The notes: generated by a model not told the origin, from the sequence alone. DNA of 64,000 bases from Herbidospora sakaeratensis (GCF_001570525.1 NZ_BBXC01000011.1:538113-602112), one strand, 5' to 3'; shown: positions 24,966 through 33,715, numbered from the stretch's first letter. Translations and numbers: made by a program.

Positions 24966-26029
24966 GCGGAGATCTGCACCTTACTGTGGTCGCCGAGCAC
25001 CAGCCGGTGGGCCCGGGGCGTGTTGGGGGCCGGGGTGACCTCGACGTCGTGGCCGATCAGCGACGCCTCGACCCGGCGCACCCCGGTGATGGACGAACGG
25101 GCCAGCAGGATCGAGTATTCGATCTCGCTGTCGGCGATGACGCAGCCGGCCGCCACCGAGGTGAACGGCCCGACGTAGGAGTCGCGGACGCGGGCGCCCG
25201 GCCCGATGACGACCGGGCCGACGATGCGCGACCCGGTCACGACCGCGCCCTCGTCGACGACCACCCGCCCGATGAGCTCGGAGGCGGCGTCGACCTGTCC
25301 GCGCACCTGCGGCTGCAGCGATTCGAGCACCAGCCGGTTGACCTCCAGCATGTCGGCGACGTTGCCGGTGTCCTTCCAGTAGCCGGAGATGACCGTCGAC
25401 TCGACGCGGCGGCCGTCGTCGATGAGCCACTGGATCGCGTCGGTGATCTCCAGTTCGCCGCGTGCCGACGGCTTGAGCTCGGCCACCGCCTCGTGCACGG
25501 CGGCCGTGAACAGGTAGACGCCGACCAGCGCGAGGTCGCTCTTGGGCGCCTTCGGCTTCTCCTCCAGAGCGACCACGCGGCCGTTCCCGTCGAGTTCGGC
25601 GACGCCGAACTGGGTCGGGTCGGGGACCTGGGTGAGCATGATCTGCGCGGCGGGACGGTCGTGTTCGAACCGGGCGACCAGCGAGCGGATGCCGCCGACG
25701 ATGAAGTTGTCGCCCAGGTACATGACGAAGTCGTCGTCGCCGAGGAAGTCGCGCGCGATCTTCACCGCGTGCGCCAGCCCGAGCGGCGCCTCCTGCCGCA
25801 GATAGGTGACGTTGAGGCCGAGCCGCGAGCCGTCGCCGACCGCCGCCTCGATCTCGGCCTGGGTGTCGCCCACGACGATGCCGACGTCGCGGACCCCCGC
25901 GTCGGCGATGGCCTCCAGGCCGTAGAAGAGCACCGGCTTGTTGGCCACCGGTACGAGCTGCTTGGCCGACGTGTGGGTGATGGGCCGCAGGCGGGTGCCC
26001 GAGCCTCCCGCCAGAACCAGGGCCTTCAT
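24962..26029 (-). CDS. rfbA: Glucose-1-phosphate thymidylyltransferase, long form
   Basis: A 355-aa nucleotidyltransferase that makes dTDP-glucose, the entry to the rhamnose pathway. The N-terminal pyrophosphorylase signature is LAGGSGTRLRPITHTSAKQL, followed by MYLGDNF and EKPKAPKSD. From about residue 240 there is a left-handed beta-helix tail (GRVVVDEGAVVTGSRIVGPV), which marks the long RmlA class rather than the roughly 290-aa form. ATG 26029 begins the conserved MKALVLAGG; an open upstream extension to 26119 overlaps the preceding gene and is not used. The gene starts five bases after the initiating-transferase stop. Confidence 0.94.
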   Translation of the reverse strand: MKALVLAGGSGTRLRPITHTSAKQLVPVANKPVLFYGLEAIADAGVRDVGIVVGDTQAEIEAAVGDGSRLGLNVTYLRQEAPLGLAHAVKIARDFLGDDDFVMYLGDNFIVGGIRSLVARFEHDRPAAQIMLTQVPDPTQFGVAELDGNGRVVALEEKPKAPKSDLALVGVYLFTAAVHEAVAELKPSARGELEITDAIQWLIDDGRRVESTVISGYWKDTGNVADMLEVNRLVLESLQPQVRGQVDAASELIGRVVVDEGAVVTGSRIVGPVVIGPGARVRDSYVGPFTSVAAGCVIADSEIEYSILLARSSITGVRRVEASLIGHDVEVTPAPNTPRAHRLVLGDHSKVQISA

Positions 26030-26033
26030 GGTG

Positions 26034-27479
26034 TCAGTATGCTCCCCGCCCGCCGAACACGGCCGACCACGTCTTCCAGAGAATGAGCACGTCAAGGGTG
26101 AGCGACCAGTTCTCGACATACCGCAGGTCGAGCCGCACGGACTCCTCCCACGTCAGGTCGGACCGGCCGCTGACCTGCCAGAGGCCCGTCATGCCGGGCT
26201 TCACCAGCAGCCGCCGCCGGACGTCGTCGCCGTACTGGGCGACCTCCTCGGGCAGCGGCGGGCGCGGCCCCACGAGCGACATCTCCCCTTTGATGACGTT
26301 GATGAGCTGGGTGAGCTCGTCGAGGGAGTAACGCCGGAGCCACGTTCCGAGCGGGGTGATCCTTGGATCGTTCCGCAGCTTGAAGAGCACCCCGTTGCCG
26401 TCGTCGCCGAAGTTTCGCAACGTGATCTTGCGGCGTTCGGCGTCGACCGTCATGGTGCGGAACTTGTAGACGGTGAAGACCTCGCCGTCCTTGCCGACGC
26501 GCGCCTGCCGGAATAACGCGGGACCGGGGCTGCTGACCCTGACCGCCGTCGCGATGACCAGCATGAACGGCAGCAGCATCAGCAACACCATGCTGGCCAC
26601 GACCCGGTCGAACACGCTCTTCACGGCCTGCCGCATGCCCCTGATGTCGGGGTGTTCGACGTGGAGCAGCGCGAGCCCGGCGACCGGCCGGATGTTGATG
26701 CGCGGCCCGGCCACCTCCATCAGCGCGGTGGCGACGAGCAGCTCGGTGCCGCGTTCCTCCAGCTGCCAGGCCAGCCGCCGCAGCGCGTGGCCGTCGAGTT
26801 CGGGGCAGGCGAGCACGGCCACGCTGTCGGCCTGCGACGCCACGACCACTTCCGGGACGTTCTTGAAGTCGCCCAGCACCGGGAACCCGTCGACCTGCGA
26901 GGGCAGCTGCCCGGCCTGGTCGGGCGGCACGCACGCGGCCACGATCCGCATGCCGTGGTGGCGTTCGCGGGAGAACTGCGCGTGCAGGTCGAGCACCGAG
27001 GTCCAGTGGCCGACGACGACGACCCTCCGCAGGCACTCGCCGTTGCGACGGCGGCGGTGCAGCCGCTTGCGCAGGGCGTAGTGGACGCCGAGCGTGAGCA
27101 GCGCGCAGATGGGGATGCCGGCCATCACGTAGGACCGGGCGATCGACGTCTGGGTGACGTAGGCGCTGATCGCGACGACCGACGCCAGGATGGCCGCGGA
27201 GTGAATGATCTTGCGATATTCGTCGGCGCCGTCGCCGATGTGGCGCCGGTCGTACCCCCCGACGAGTCCCACCGTGAGCGGCCAGCCGGCGGCGATCGCC
27301 AGCCCGAGCGGCACCTCGACGGGATGGGCGATGCCCAGCGCGAAGCGCGCCAGCAGGACGCCCTGGATCGCCGCGGCACCGCTGAGGGTGTCCATGGCGA
27401 CGGCGGCGCGGATGTAGCGCCGTGACCAGCCGGGATCTCCGATCCCGGAACGAACCACCTCTTCAAGAGCAACACCCAT
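26034..27479 (-). CDS. Undecaprenyl-phosphate sugar-1-phosphate transferase (initiating glycosyltransferase)
   Basis: A 481-aa polyprenyl glycosylphosphotransferase. Five N-terminal hydrophobic segments are followed by a CoA-binding-like region (VVVVGHWTSVLDLHAQFSRE) and one more transmembrane segment (VVASMVLLMLLPFMLVIATA). The catalytic bacterial sugar transferase domain has VYKFRTMTVDAE, LRRYSLDELTQLINVIKGEMSLVGPRPPLP and KPGMTGLWQVSGRS. It loads the first sugar phosphate on undecaprenyl phosphate and so starts the repeat unit. ATG 27479 is chosen; GTG 27503 is in frame but without SD. It heads the rhamnose operon. Confidence 0.92.
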   Translation of the reverse strand: MGVALEEVVRSGIGDPGWSRRYIRAAVAMDTLSGAAAIQGVLLARFALGIAHPVEVPLGLAIAAGWPLTVGLVGGYDRRHIGDGADEYRKIIHSAAILASVVAISAYVTQTSIARSYVMAGIPICALLTLGVHYALRKRLHRRRRNGECLRRVVVVGHWTSVLDLHAQFSRERHHGMRIVAACVPPDQAGQLPSQVDGFPVLGDFKNVPEVVVASQADSVAVLACPELDGHALRRLAWQLEERGTELLVATALMEVAGPRINIRPVAGLALLHVEHPDIRGMRQAVKSVFDRVVASMVLLMLLPFMLVIATAVRVSSPGPALFRQARVGKDGEVFTVYKFRTMTVDAERRKITLRNFGDDGNGVLFKLRNDPRITPLGTWLRRYSLDELTQLINVIKGEMSLVGPRPPLPEEVAQYGDDVRRRLLVKPGMTGLWQVSGRSDLTWEESVRLDLRYVENWSLTLDVLILWKTWSAVFGGRGAY

Positions 27480-27547
27480 GTCGCAGATGCGCCTTTCCCC
27501 CACACTTGTTACCTGACGGACGCCCCACCTGTACCGTTGGTTTACCT

Positions 27548-27608
27548 AGATCACTGACTGATCTTGTTGACCTTGAAGTCTCTGAACGGTGGAACGATCG
27601 TAAGATCG
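27548..27608. promoter_or_regulatory. Two short inverted repeats in the divergent promoter region
   Basis: AGATCA-N5-TGATCT (27548-27564) and CGATC-N4-GATCG (27595-27608) lie in the roughly 270-bp AT-richer gap between the initiating transferase and the LCP gene. Both carry a GATC core. Their position suits an operator controlling the rhamnose operon and the LCP gene together. No regulator gene is adjacent. Confidence 0.3.
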
Positions 27609-27751
27609 CCGCAACTTAGAGGGAAAGTTCATCTGAATGTCCACATAAGGCCATTTATACTTCAGGCGCGGCTATGGACAGCTGCGTGCGCACCCGCTTC
27701 TACCTGGATTAACTCGGCATCCTCGCAGCTCTCCACCCGGGACGTCCTGAC

Positions 27752-28765
27752 GTGACCCAAACCACAGACGAGCCAGTACCGAAAAAGCGTTCTAAACGCC
27801 GTCGTAACATTTTGATTGTCTCCTTACTGGTGTTGTCACTTCCGCTGGCGGCTCTCTTCACCATCGCGATGGAGCGGCAGTACACCTACGACCGCAACAT
27901 CACCCGCATCGACGACGTCTTCCCGGCCGAGCCCGAACGCCCCGCCAAGCCCGTGGGCGAGGCGCAGAACTGGCTGCTCATCGGCTCCGACGCGCGTCCG
28001 GGCGAGAGGGGCTTCAACCGCGCCGACTCGATCATGCTGGTGCACCTGCCCGCCGACCGGGCCCGCGTGTTCTTCGTCGGCATCCCGCGCGACTCCTATG
28101 TGCCGATCCCCGGACACGGCACTGACAAGATCAACTCCGCGTACGCATACGGCGGTCCCAAACTGCTCATCTCGACCGTGGAAAAGCTGACCGGAGTGCG
28201 CGTCGACCATTTCGCCGCCCTCGACTTCAGCGGTTTCGTCGCCATGAGCAAGGCCATCGGCGGGGTGGAGGTCGAGGTGTCACGGGAGACGTACGACTCG
28301 GCCAACAAGATCACCTGGCCGCAGGGGACGGTGCACCTGGAGGGCGAGAAGGCGCTGCTGTTCGTCCGCCAGCGCTACGGACTGCCGGGCGGCGACTTCG
28401 ACCGCATCAAACGCCAGCAGGCGTTCCTGCGCGCGGTCGCCGACAAACTGATCAACGGCGGCGTGCTCACCGACCCGTTCGCCCTCAACGACTTCCTCGG
28501 CGCCCTGACCACATCGATCAGCGTCGACTCGGGCGTCTCCATCGGCACCCTGCGCGACCTGGCGATCGAACTGCGCGACATCCGCGGCGGCAGCCTGGTG
28601 GCCTCGACCCTGCCGCTGGCCGGCACGGACACCGTCAAGGGCGCGAGCGTCGTCCGCCTCGACGAGAAGGCCGCCAAGATCATGTACGCCGCCATCAGGG
28701 ACGACAAACTGGAGCAGTACTTCGACGACCACGGCGGCACGTCGAACACCAAACAGGTCAACTGA
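27752..28765 (+). CDS. LytR-CpsA-Psr (LCP) family glycopolymer-peptidoglycan ligase
   Basis: A 337-aa membrane-anchored protein. It has a Lys/Arg-rich cytoplasmic start, one transmembrane helix (ILIVSLLVLSLPLAALFTIA, about residues 20-40) and an external LCP domain with LLIGSDARPGERGFNRADSIMLVHL, FFVGIPRDSYVPIPG and LLFVRQRYGLPGGDFDRIKR. These hold the Asp/Arg residues that bind the polyprenyl pyrophosphate. LCP enzymes transfer undecaprenyl-linked glycopolymers to the wall, so this one probably attaches the polymer of the locus to peptidoglycan. The start GTG 27752 lies in a long promoter region divergent from the initiating transferase. It overlaps the NmrA-like gene by 8 bp tail to tail. 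Confidence 0.92.
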   Translation: MTQTTDEPVPKKRSKRRRNILIVSLLVLSLPLAALFTIAMERQYTYDRNITRIDDVFPAEPERPAKPVGEAQNWLLIGSDARPGERGFNRADSIMLVHLPADRARVFFVGIPRDSYVPIPGHGTDKINSAYAYGGPKLLISTVEKLTGVRVDHFAALDFSGFVAMSKAIGGVEVEVSRETYDSANKITWPQGTVHLEGEKALLFVRQRYGLPGGDFDRIKRQQAFLRAVADKLINGGVLTDPFALNDFLGALTTSISVDSGVSIGTLRDLAIELRDIRGGSLVASTLPLAGTDTVKGASVVRLDEKAAKIMYAAIRDDKLEQYFDDHGGTSNTKQVN

Positions 28766-29660
28766 CGTAGACGCCCCGGTGCGCCGCCACGAACTGCTCG
28801 ACCGTCTGCGCCGTCTGCCGGGTGACGCGGAAGACGTCGTCGGTGGCGCGGTCGTAGCGGTTCTCGCGGTGCAGCCGGGCCATCGTCGCGATGTGCTGCT
28901 GGGTGTGCGCCGGCAGCCCCGTCTTCGGCAGCACGTCGGTGACCCACTGGTGCAGCGGGACGTCCCGGTAGGTGACCGACCGGTCGAGCGCCTTGGCGAA
29001 CTCCTCGGCCACGCCGTGCATGTCGAGGGTGTTCGGGCCGGTCAGCTGGTAGACCTCGCCGATGTGCGGCGAGGGGTCGCGCAGGATCACCGCGACCACG
29101 CGGGCGACGTCGTCGGTGGCGATGGGCGAGGTGCGCCCGGAGCCGAACGGCAGCGCGATGGTGCCGTTCTCCCTGATCGACCGCGCGGCCAGCGTGGTGA
29201 ACAGCGGATTGTCCAGGAAGACGGTCGGCCTGACGTGGATCACCGGCAGCCCCGACCAGTCGAACACCTTCTCGGCCAGGTAGTGGAGGCGCTGCTGGTC
29301 CGACTCGGCGGTGCTGGTGGACGTCATCTGCGACACCGTCATCTGCGACAGGTCGACCAGCCCGTCGAGCACCCGCAGGTCCCGGGCCACCGACGCCACG
29401 ACGGCCGCCGCCAGGAGATGGTCGGGCGAGACGGCCATCCCGAAGTACATGCGCGAGACCCCGTCGAGCGCCGCCGCGACGGTCTCCGGCTTGGTCAGAT
29501 CGCCGACGACGACCTCGATGCCGAGGGCCCGCAGCTCCTCGGCCCGCTGGTCGTCACGGCGGACCATGGCGCGAACGGGCACGTCCATGCGGTGCAGCCG
29601 CTCCAGGATCTTGCGCCCCAGACCCCGGGCCCCCGGGACGAGAACCAGCTTTCCGGCCAC
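28758..29660 (-). CDS. NmrA-like NAD(P)-binding protein
   Basis: A 300-aa atypical SDR beginning KLVLVPGARGLGRKILERL, a Gly-x-x-Gly-x-Gly dinucleotide loop, then RAMVRRDDQRAEELRALGI and the VVVGDL motif of the NmrA/HSCARG group. A later region (IHVRPTVFLDNPLFTTLA, GSGRTSPIATDDVARVVA) is typical of quinone-reductase-like or redox-sensing members. The substrate cannot be named. The GTG start is at 29660. It is probably not part of the polysaccharide locus. Confidence 0.78.
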   Translation of the reverse strand: MAGKLVLVPGARGLGRKILERLHRMDVPVRAMVRRDDQRAEELRALGIEVVVGDLTKPETVAAALDGVSRMYFGMAVSPDHLLAAAVVASVARDLRVLDGLVDLSQMTVSQMTSTSTAESDQQRLHYLAEKVFDWSGLPVIHVRPTVFLDNPLFTTLAARSIRENGTIALPFGSGRTSPIATDDVARVVAVILRDPSPHIGEVYQLTGPNTLDMHGVAEEFAKALDRSVTYRDVPLHQWVTDVLPKTGLPAHTQQHIATMARLHRENRYDRATDDVFRVTRQTAQTVEQFVAAHRGVYVS

Positions 29661-29733
29661 CTCTACCCCCTATGTCACTCTTTGTGATCATACGGAAGCG
29701 AACTCCGGGGCCTTCGGGGGCGTCTACCCGTAC

Positions 29734-29958
29734 ATGATCTCGCCACCGCAGTGCCCGGGGTGCGGCACCAGCCTGGTCCCGATCGCGTACGGCTACCCGC
29801 ACTTCACCGACGAACTGAAGCGGGCGCTTGAGGAGAACCGCCTCGTCCTGGGCGGCTGCGTGATCCGCGACGAGAAGTGGGCCTGCCCGACGTGCGAAAG
29901 CCGCTACCCCGAGCCGGTACCCCGGGACGAATTGACCTCGGGCGATACCCGCGGCTAG
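29734..29958 (+). CDS. Small protein with two CxxC pairs (Zn-ribbon-like), 74 aa
   Basis: The frame is open from 29311, but the upstream part is antisense to the NmrA-like gene. ATG 29734 begins MISPPQCPGCGTSLVPIAYG, and a second pair lies in KWACPTCESRYPEP. The two CPxC knuckles about 45 residues apart suggest a zinc ribbon. Similar short cytosolic proteins are common in actinomycetes without known function. No SD of note is visible. It stands alone between two minus-strand genes. Confidence 0.6.
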   Translation: MISPPQCPGCGTSLVPIAYGYPHFTDELKRALEENRLVLGGCVIRDEKWACPTCESRYPEPVPRDELTSGDTRG

Positions 29959-30045
29959 CCTGACTTTCAGTGACGGGTCCACTGCGGTGAGGCCCGGAAG
30001 TGAGCCTCGGGAGATCCTGCCGGACGACAGGGCCCGGGGCTTGCG

Positions 30046-30604
30046 TCATTTCTCGCCCGGATGATCCGCCCGGATCGTGTGCACGGTCACCCGAGAGGCG
30101 AGCCTTTCGAGATACTCCGCCGCTCCCGTCCGGGAGTGGCCGACCGCCCCGCACAGGACATCCGGGATCCACAACATCGGATCACTCGGACCGGGTTCGT
30201 GGAAGAGGCGCAGTGGAGCCGCGAGAGCCCGCCGGCGCCGCAGGTGGTCGAGCATCTCGCGGTCGCGACGGTCGTCAGCCGGGCCCCTCGATTCCAGCAC
30301 CAGGTCACCGCATGCCAGGGCGCTCAGTTCCCGGAGCACCACCTCAAGGCACTTGCGCCGGCGACGCTCCGGCCGATCGGCCTGCCCCTCCACCCGGACG
30401 ACGACGAAGCCCTCGACGGGCAGGTCGGCGATCGTGAGACTCGTCCCGCCAGTGGACCTTGCGCTGGCCCCGCAGCAGAAGCCCGCGCATCTGCTCGCGG
30501 ACGTGCGGGACCGCTCCCGGCTCGCCGATGGCCACGGCCATCAGGTACGTGCCGGGATCACGCCGAGCATCCGACCCTGACTCGTCTCCCCAAGCGACGT
30601 ACAC
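30046..30604 (-). pseudogene. DUF3800-like protein, split by a frameshift
   Basis: GTG 30604 opens MYVAWGDESGSDARRDPGTY, with the early DESG acidic motif characteristic of DUF3800 (RNase H-like fold). The frame reads well to KVHWRDES near 30435, then turns into Arg-rich sequence. A frame offset by one base continues naturally from there: LTIADLPVEGFVVVRVEGQA, then RRRKCLEVVLRELSALACGDLVLES and so on to a stop at 30046. Joined, they would give about 185 aa. This is a frameshift near 30430-30435, either a real mutation or a base-call error. No IS or repeat is nearby. Whether a functional protein is made cannot be told. Confidence 0.6.
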
Positions 30605-30676
30605 AGACGACCCCTAGACCTCTGTTTACGAGATCTATAGCAGGAATCGGCGTTGAACAGGGCGGAATTCCCCGTC

Positions 30677-31741
30677 TCAGGGAGCGGCGTAGACGCCGCC
30701 CTCCGACAGGACGTGGACGATGGCCGGGTAGATCGACGGGTTCCAGGCCGATCCGTCGAGGCGTTCGCGGTAGGCGCGCAGGGCCGTCTCCAGCAGGAAC
30801 AGCCAGGCCACCAGGGGGCGGGCCTCCCTCGGGACCCCCAGTTCGCCCAGCAGTCGCACCGCCGCGTCGCCGGCCGCCGACGACGCCTCGTGCAGGGACG
30901 CGCCCCGGGTGGTCAGGGCGGCGTGGAAGTGCCAGTGGAGGATGTCGAAGCCGAGGGGCACGTCGGGGGCGCTGAGGCCCCAGCCGTCGAGGCGGGGGCG
31001 GCCGGCCGACCACAGGACGTTGCCGGGGACCAGGTCGCCGTGCCAGCGGCCGAAGGTCAGGGCCACGTCGCCGTAGCAGCGTTCGAGGCGCTCGGCCAGG
31101 CGGTCGGCGACGGCCGACAGGCGGGGGGCCTCGCGGAGGGCGGCGATCTCGGCGCGCAGGCGTTTCCAGTACGCCGACTCGCACAGGATGACCCGGCTGC
31201 GGGGGCCGCTGAAGGCGATGTCCCTGATGATCTGGGGCGACGGGGCCGGGTCGCCCTGGCGGTGGGGGCGGCCGGTCCACGAGGTGACGGTCACCGGGCG
31301 GCCCTGCCACTCCGACTCGGCCAGCAGGCGGGGGGCCAGCCGGTGGCCGTCGAGGGCCGACAGGGTCACGGCCTCGTTGACGGCCAGGACGCTGGTCGCG
31401 GTGTTCCAGCCGACCGTCGCGCGGGCGATGGCGCGGCCCCGGGTGTGCAGCCACACGTAGGGGCGCTCGGGGCGCAGGGAGAACGACGCCCGCAGGGGGC
31501 CGCGGCCCAGGAGGGCGGTGAGCCAGGAGACGAGCAGGGTCTGGTTCGGGTCGGCGTCGGCGCGGAGGCTGACGACCACCGGGTGGAGGGCGAAGACGCC
31601 GCGTGGCCGGAGCCGGTCGCCGGTGAAGGAGTAGCGTTCGGCCTCGCGGTAGCCGGGTGGGATCTCCCCCGTGGTCACGCGGACGGCGTCGCCGGCCGGT
31701 TCCCAGACGCGCGCGATGAGACTGCGCAGATCGGCGTTCAT
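30677..31741 (-). CDS. APH-like phosphotransferase family protein
   Basis: A 354-aa protein with the kinase-like catalytic loop LTFGRWHGDLVPGNVLWSAG. The segment that should hold the Mg-binding Asp reads PRLDGWGLSAPDVPLGFDIL, so the usual IDWE is altered to LDGWG. The first 100 residues are unlike canonical APH N-lobes (FSLRPERPYVWLHTRGRAIA). It resembles uncharacterised kinases found in actinobacterial glycan loci and is a distant paralogue of the protein at 13863-14720. The substrate is unknown. It is a single-gene unit with ATG 31741. Confidence 0.65.
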   Translation of the reverse strand: MNADLRSLIARVWEPAGDAVRVTTGEIPPGYREAERYSFTGDRLRPRGVFALHPVVVSLRADADPNQTLLVSWLTALLGRGPLRASFSLRPERPYVWLHTRGRAIARATVGWNTATSVLAVNEAVTLSALDGHRLAPRLLAESEWQGRPVTVTSWTGRPHRQGDPAPSPQIIRDIAFSGPRSRVILCESAYWKRLRAEIAALREAPRLSAVADRLAERLERCYGDVALTFGRWHGDLVPGNVLWSAGRPRLDGWGLSAPDVPLGFDILHWHFHAALTTRGASLHEASSAAGDAAVRLLGELGVPREARPLVAWLFLLETALRAYRERLDGSAWNPSIYPAIVHVLSEGGVYAAP

Positions 31742-31812
31742 GCTCTGAATCCAAACCCAGGTGACAACAGACGCTCTTTGTCACTCTATGTCGGATTCAG
31801 GGCTGATCTTGG

Positions 31813-32154
31813 CTAGTCGTATTCCAAATCTGGGAGCGGATGGGGTGGATCGGGGCTGCGCCAGACCACGACGAAGCCGTCGTCGGCGTTCTCGACGGCC
31901 CAGGAGAGGCGGTCGAGGTCGAAGTCGGGGAGGTAGCGGAGGCGGGCCAGGAACGTCGCGTCGGTGGCCGACCGCGGCACCACGCAGTTGTCGCCCGCGC
32001 GGTCTTCCAGGACGATGAGCACGTCGGACTCGGTGACGCCGCCGACCCTGACCTCTATGACGTCCTCCCACGCCAGCGCCTCGACGGAACCGTCGGCGTA
32101 GTGGCGGGTCACGCCCTCTTCGGTGACGTACACGTAGGTATCCGGCACGTGCAT
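31813..32154 (-). CDS. Conserved hypothetical protein, 113 aa
   Basis: I do not recognise this family. From ATG 32154 the protein reads MHVPDTYVYVTEEGVTRHYA and has several strand-like segments (EALAWEDVIEVRVGG, VLIVLEDRAGDNCVVPRS), ending in an acidic Pro-rich tail. It is probably a small cytosolic beta-rich protein. A TTG 12 codons upstream (32190) is in frame but has no SD. It lies 45 bp downstream of the GntR regulator gene on the same strand and may share its transcript. Confidence 0.6.
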   Translation of the reverse strand: MHVPDTYVYVTEEGVTRHYADGSVEALAWEDVIEVRVGGVTESDVLIVLEDRAGDNCVVPRSATDATFLARLRYLPDFDLDRLSWAVENADDGFVVVWRSPDPPHPLPDLEYD

Positions 32155-32199
32155 GGGCGCGATTGTGTCGGGCTTTGAGTGGTCCGGCAAGACCGCGCG

Positions 32200-32808
32200 T
32201 CAGATGCGCCAGACCAGGTGCTCGCGGGCGGCTTTCGCCGCGTCCTGCGAGGTTCCCGCTTCCAGTCGTTCGAGCAGTTCGCGGTGCTCCGTCACCATTT
32301 CGTCTCGATCTGGGTACGCCTCCCGCAGGCGCACCACCCCGAGGCGGGTCTCGGCCGACAACGACAGGTAGAGGCGCAGCAGCCGGGGGCTCCCGGCGGC
32401 TCGGGCGAGGGCCTCGTGGAGGGCCATGTGCTGGGCGACGATGCCGGCCCAGGGGGCGTCGTCGGGCAGCGCGGCCATGGTGTCGAGGGCCCGCCGGGCC
32501 TCCTCGATCCGCCGCCCGGCCACGGCGGCGCCGACGAGGTCCTCAAGCGGGCGGCGGACGTAGAGCAGGTCGTCGAGGTCGTCTCGGGTGAAGTCGGGCA
32601 CGTACGCCGACTTGTTGCGCTCCCGTCGCAGGATGCCCTCGTGGACGAGCGCCGCGATGGCCTCCCTGACCGTCGGGCGGGCCACGCCGTAGGTCGCCGA
32701 GATCTCCTGTTCGGGGAACTGGGTGCCCGGGGAGACGTCACCCGACAGGATGCGGGTGCGCAGGGCGTCCGCGAGGGCTTCCACGGTGGAGACGGGGCGC
32801 AGCTTCAC
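32200..32808 (-). CDS. GntR-family (FCD-type) transcriptional regulator
   Basis: A 202-aa regulator. The N-terminal winged helix (about residues 5-68) has ALRTRILSGDVSPGTQFPEQEISATYGVARPTVREAIAALVHEG. The C-terminal all-helical FCD ligand domain (about 75-195) contains the metal-binding His residues in IVAQHMALHEALARAAGSPRL and TEHRELLERLEAG. GTG 32808 overlaps the stop of the EamA transporter gene (GTGA), so regulator and transporter are coupled. The palindromes at 33692-33715 are the likely autoregulatory operator. The effector is probably a small carboxylate or the transported compound. Confidence 0.9.
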   Translation of the reverse strand: MKLRPVSTVEALADALRTRILSGDVSPGTQFPEQEISATYGVARPTVREAIAALVHEGILRRERNKSAYVPDFTRDDLDDLLYVRRPLEDLVGAAVAGRRIEEARRALDTMAALPDDAPWAGIVAQHMALHEALARAAGSPRLLRLYLSLSAETRLGVVRLREAYPDRDEMVTEHRELLERLEAGTSQDAAKAAREHLVWRI

Positions 32809-33689
32809 GCCGGAGAGCCTACTTTTTCCGGCCGGGCCACCACGATCAGGCTGACCGCGAGCATGGCCAGGCCGAGCCACGATGCCGGACTGAGGGTCTC
32901 GCCCAGGACCGCGACGCCGAGCAGGGCCGCGACGGCCGGTTCGGCGAGGGCCAGGGTGCTGGCGGTGGCGACGGGGGTGCCGCGCAGGCCCCGGCCGTAC
33001 AGGACATAGGACACGGCCGTGGTGGCCAGGCCCAGGTAGCAGACCGTGGCCAGGCTCGCGGGGTCGGTGAGCCAGGAGAGGTCGCCGGCCAGCAGGACCG
33101 GGAGCATGATCACGGCCGAGACGCCGAACATGACGGCCATCACGTCGTCGCTCGGGTTGCCGGCGACGATGGCGCGGGCGGCGATGACGGCGTACGAGGC
33201 GTAGATGAAGCCGCCGACCAGCGCCAGGCCGACGCCGAGCGGGTCGACGGTGCCGCCGCCGGGGAGCAGCAGCACGGCGCAGCCGACGATCGCGGCGGCG
33301 GTCCCCCACATCCACTGGCGGCTGGGGGGACGCCGGTCGAGCGCCCATGACAGCAGGCCGGTGAAGACGGGGCCGCTGCCGATGAGGATGACGGTGCCGA
33401 TCGCGACGCCGGTGAGGTTCACCGCGACGAAGAAACAGAGCTGGTAGAGGGCCACGCACAGGCCGCCGAGCAGCAGCGCCGGACTGGGTCGCACCCTGGC
33501 GCCGGGCCGCAGCAGGACGAACCCGGCCAGCGCCGAGCCGCCGATGACGAGCCGGGCGGCGGCCAGCGCGACCGCCCCGGCGGCGGCGAAGGTCCCGGCG
33601 GTGCCGGCGGTGCCCCACAGGACGGCGGCGAGCACGACGAGGAGCGCGAGCCGCTGCTCGCGCCGGGGGGCTGCCTCTGAGATGCGCAT
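32805..33689 (-). CDS. EamA-family (DMT) transporter
   Basis: A 294-aa protein with ten predicted transmembrane helices in two EamA repeats. The first repeat opens LALLVVLAAVLWGTAGTAG and ends near SGPVFTGLLSW. The second includes FIYASYAVIAARAI and ALAEPAVAALLGVAVLGE, the canonical second-repeat signature. Members export amino acids or other small metabolites. It is first in a two-gene operon with the GntR regulator, and its start ATG 33689 lies two bases from an overlapping palindromic operator. Confidence 0.88.
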   Translation of the reverse strand: MRISEAAPRREQRLALLVVLAAVLWGTAGTAGTFAAAGAVALAAARLVIGGSALAGFVLLRPGARVRPSPALLLGGLCVALYQLCFFVAVNLTGVAIGTVILIGSGPVFTGLLSWALDRRPPSRQWMWGTAAAIVGCAVLLLPGGGTVDPLGVGLALVGGFIYASYAVIAARAIVAGNPSDDVMAVMFGVSAVIMLPVLLAGDLSWLTDPASLATVCYLGLATTAVSYVLYGRGLRGTPVATASTLALAEPAVAALLGVAVLGETLSPASWLGLAMLAVSLIVVARPEKVGSPA

Positions 33690-33691
33690 GC

Positions 33692-33715
33692 GTCAGATTG
33701 TCTGACAACCAGACA
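33692..33715. promoter_or_regulatory. Nested palindromic operator for the EamA-GntR operon
   Basis: Three overlapping inverted repeats occupy 24 bp: GTCAGA-ttg-TCTGAC (33692-33706), TTGTCTGACAA (33698-33708) and TGTCTG-N5-CAGACA (33699-33715). FCD-type GntR proteins commonly bind short GT/AC palindromes of this kind. It ends two bases from the transporter start codon, so bound repressor would block transcription or initiation. Confidence 0.6.
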
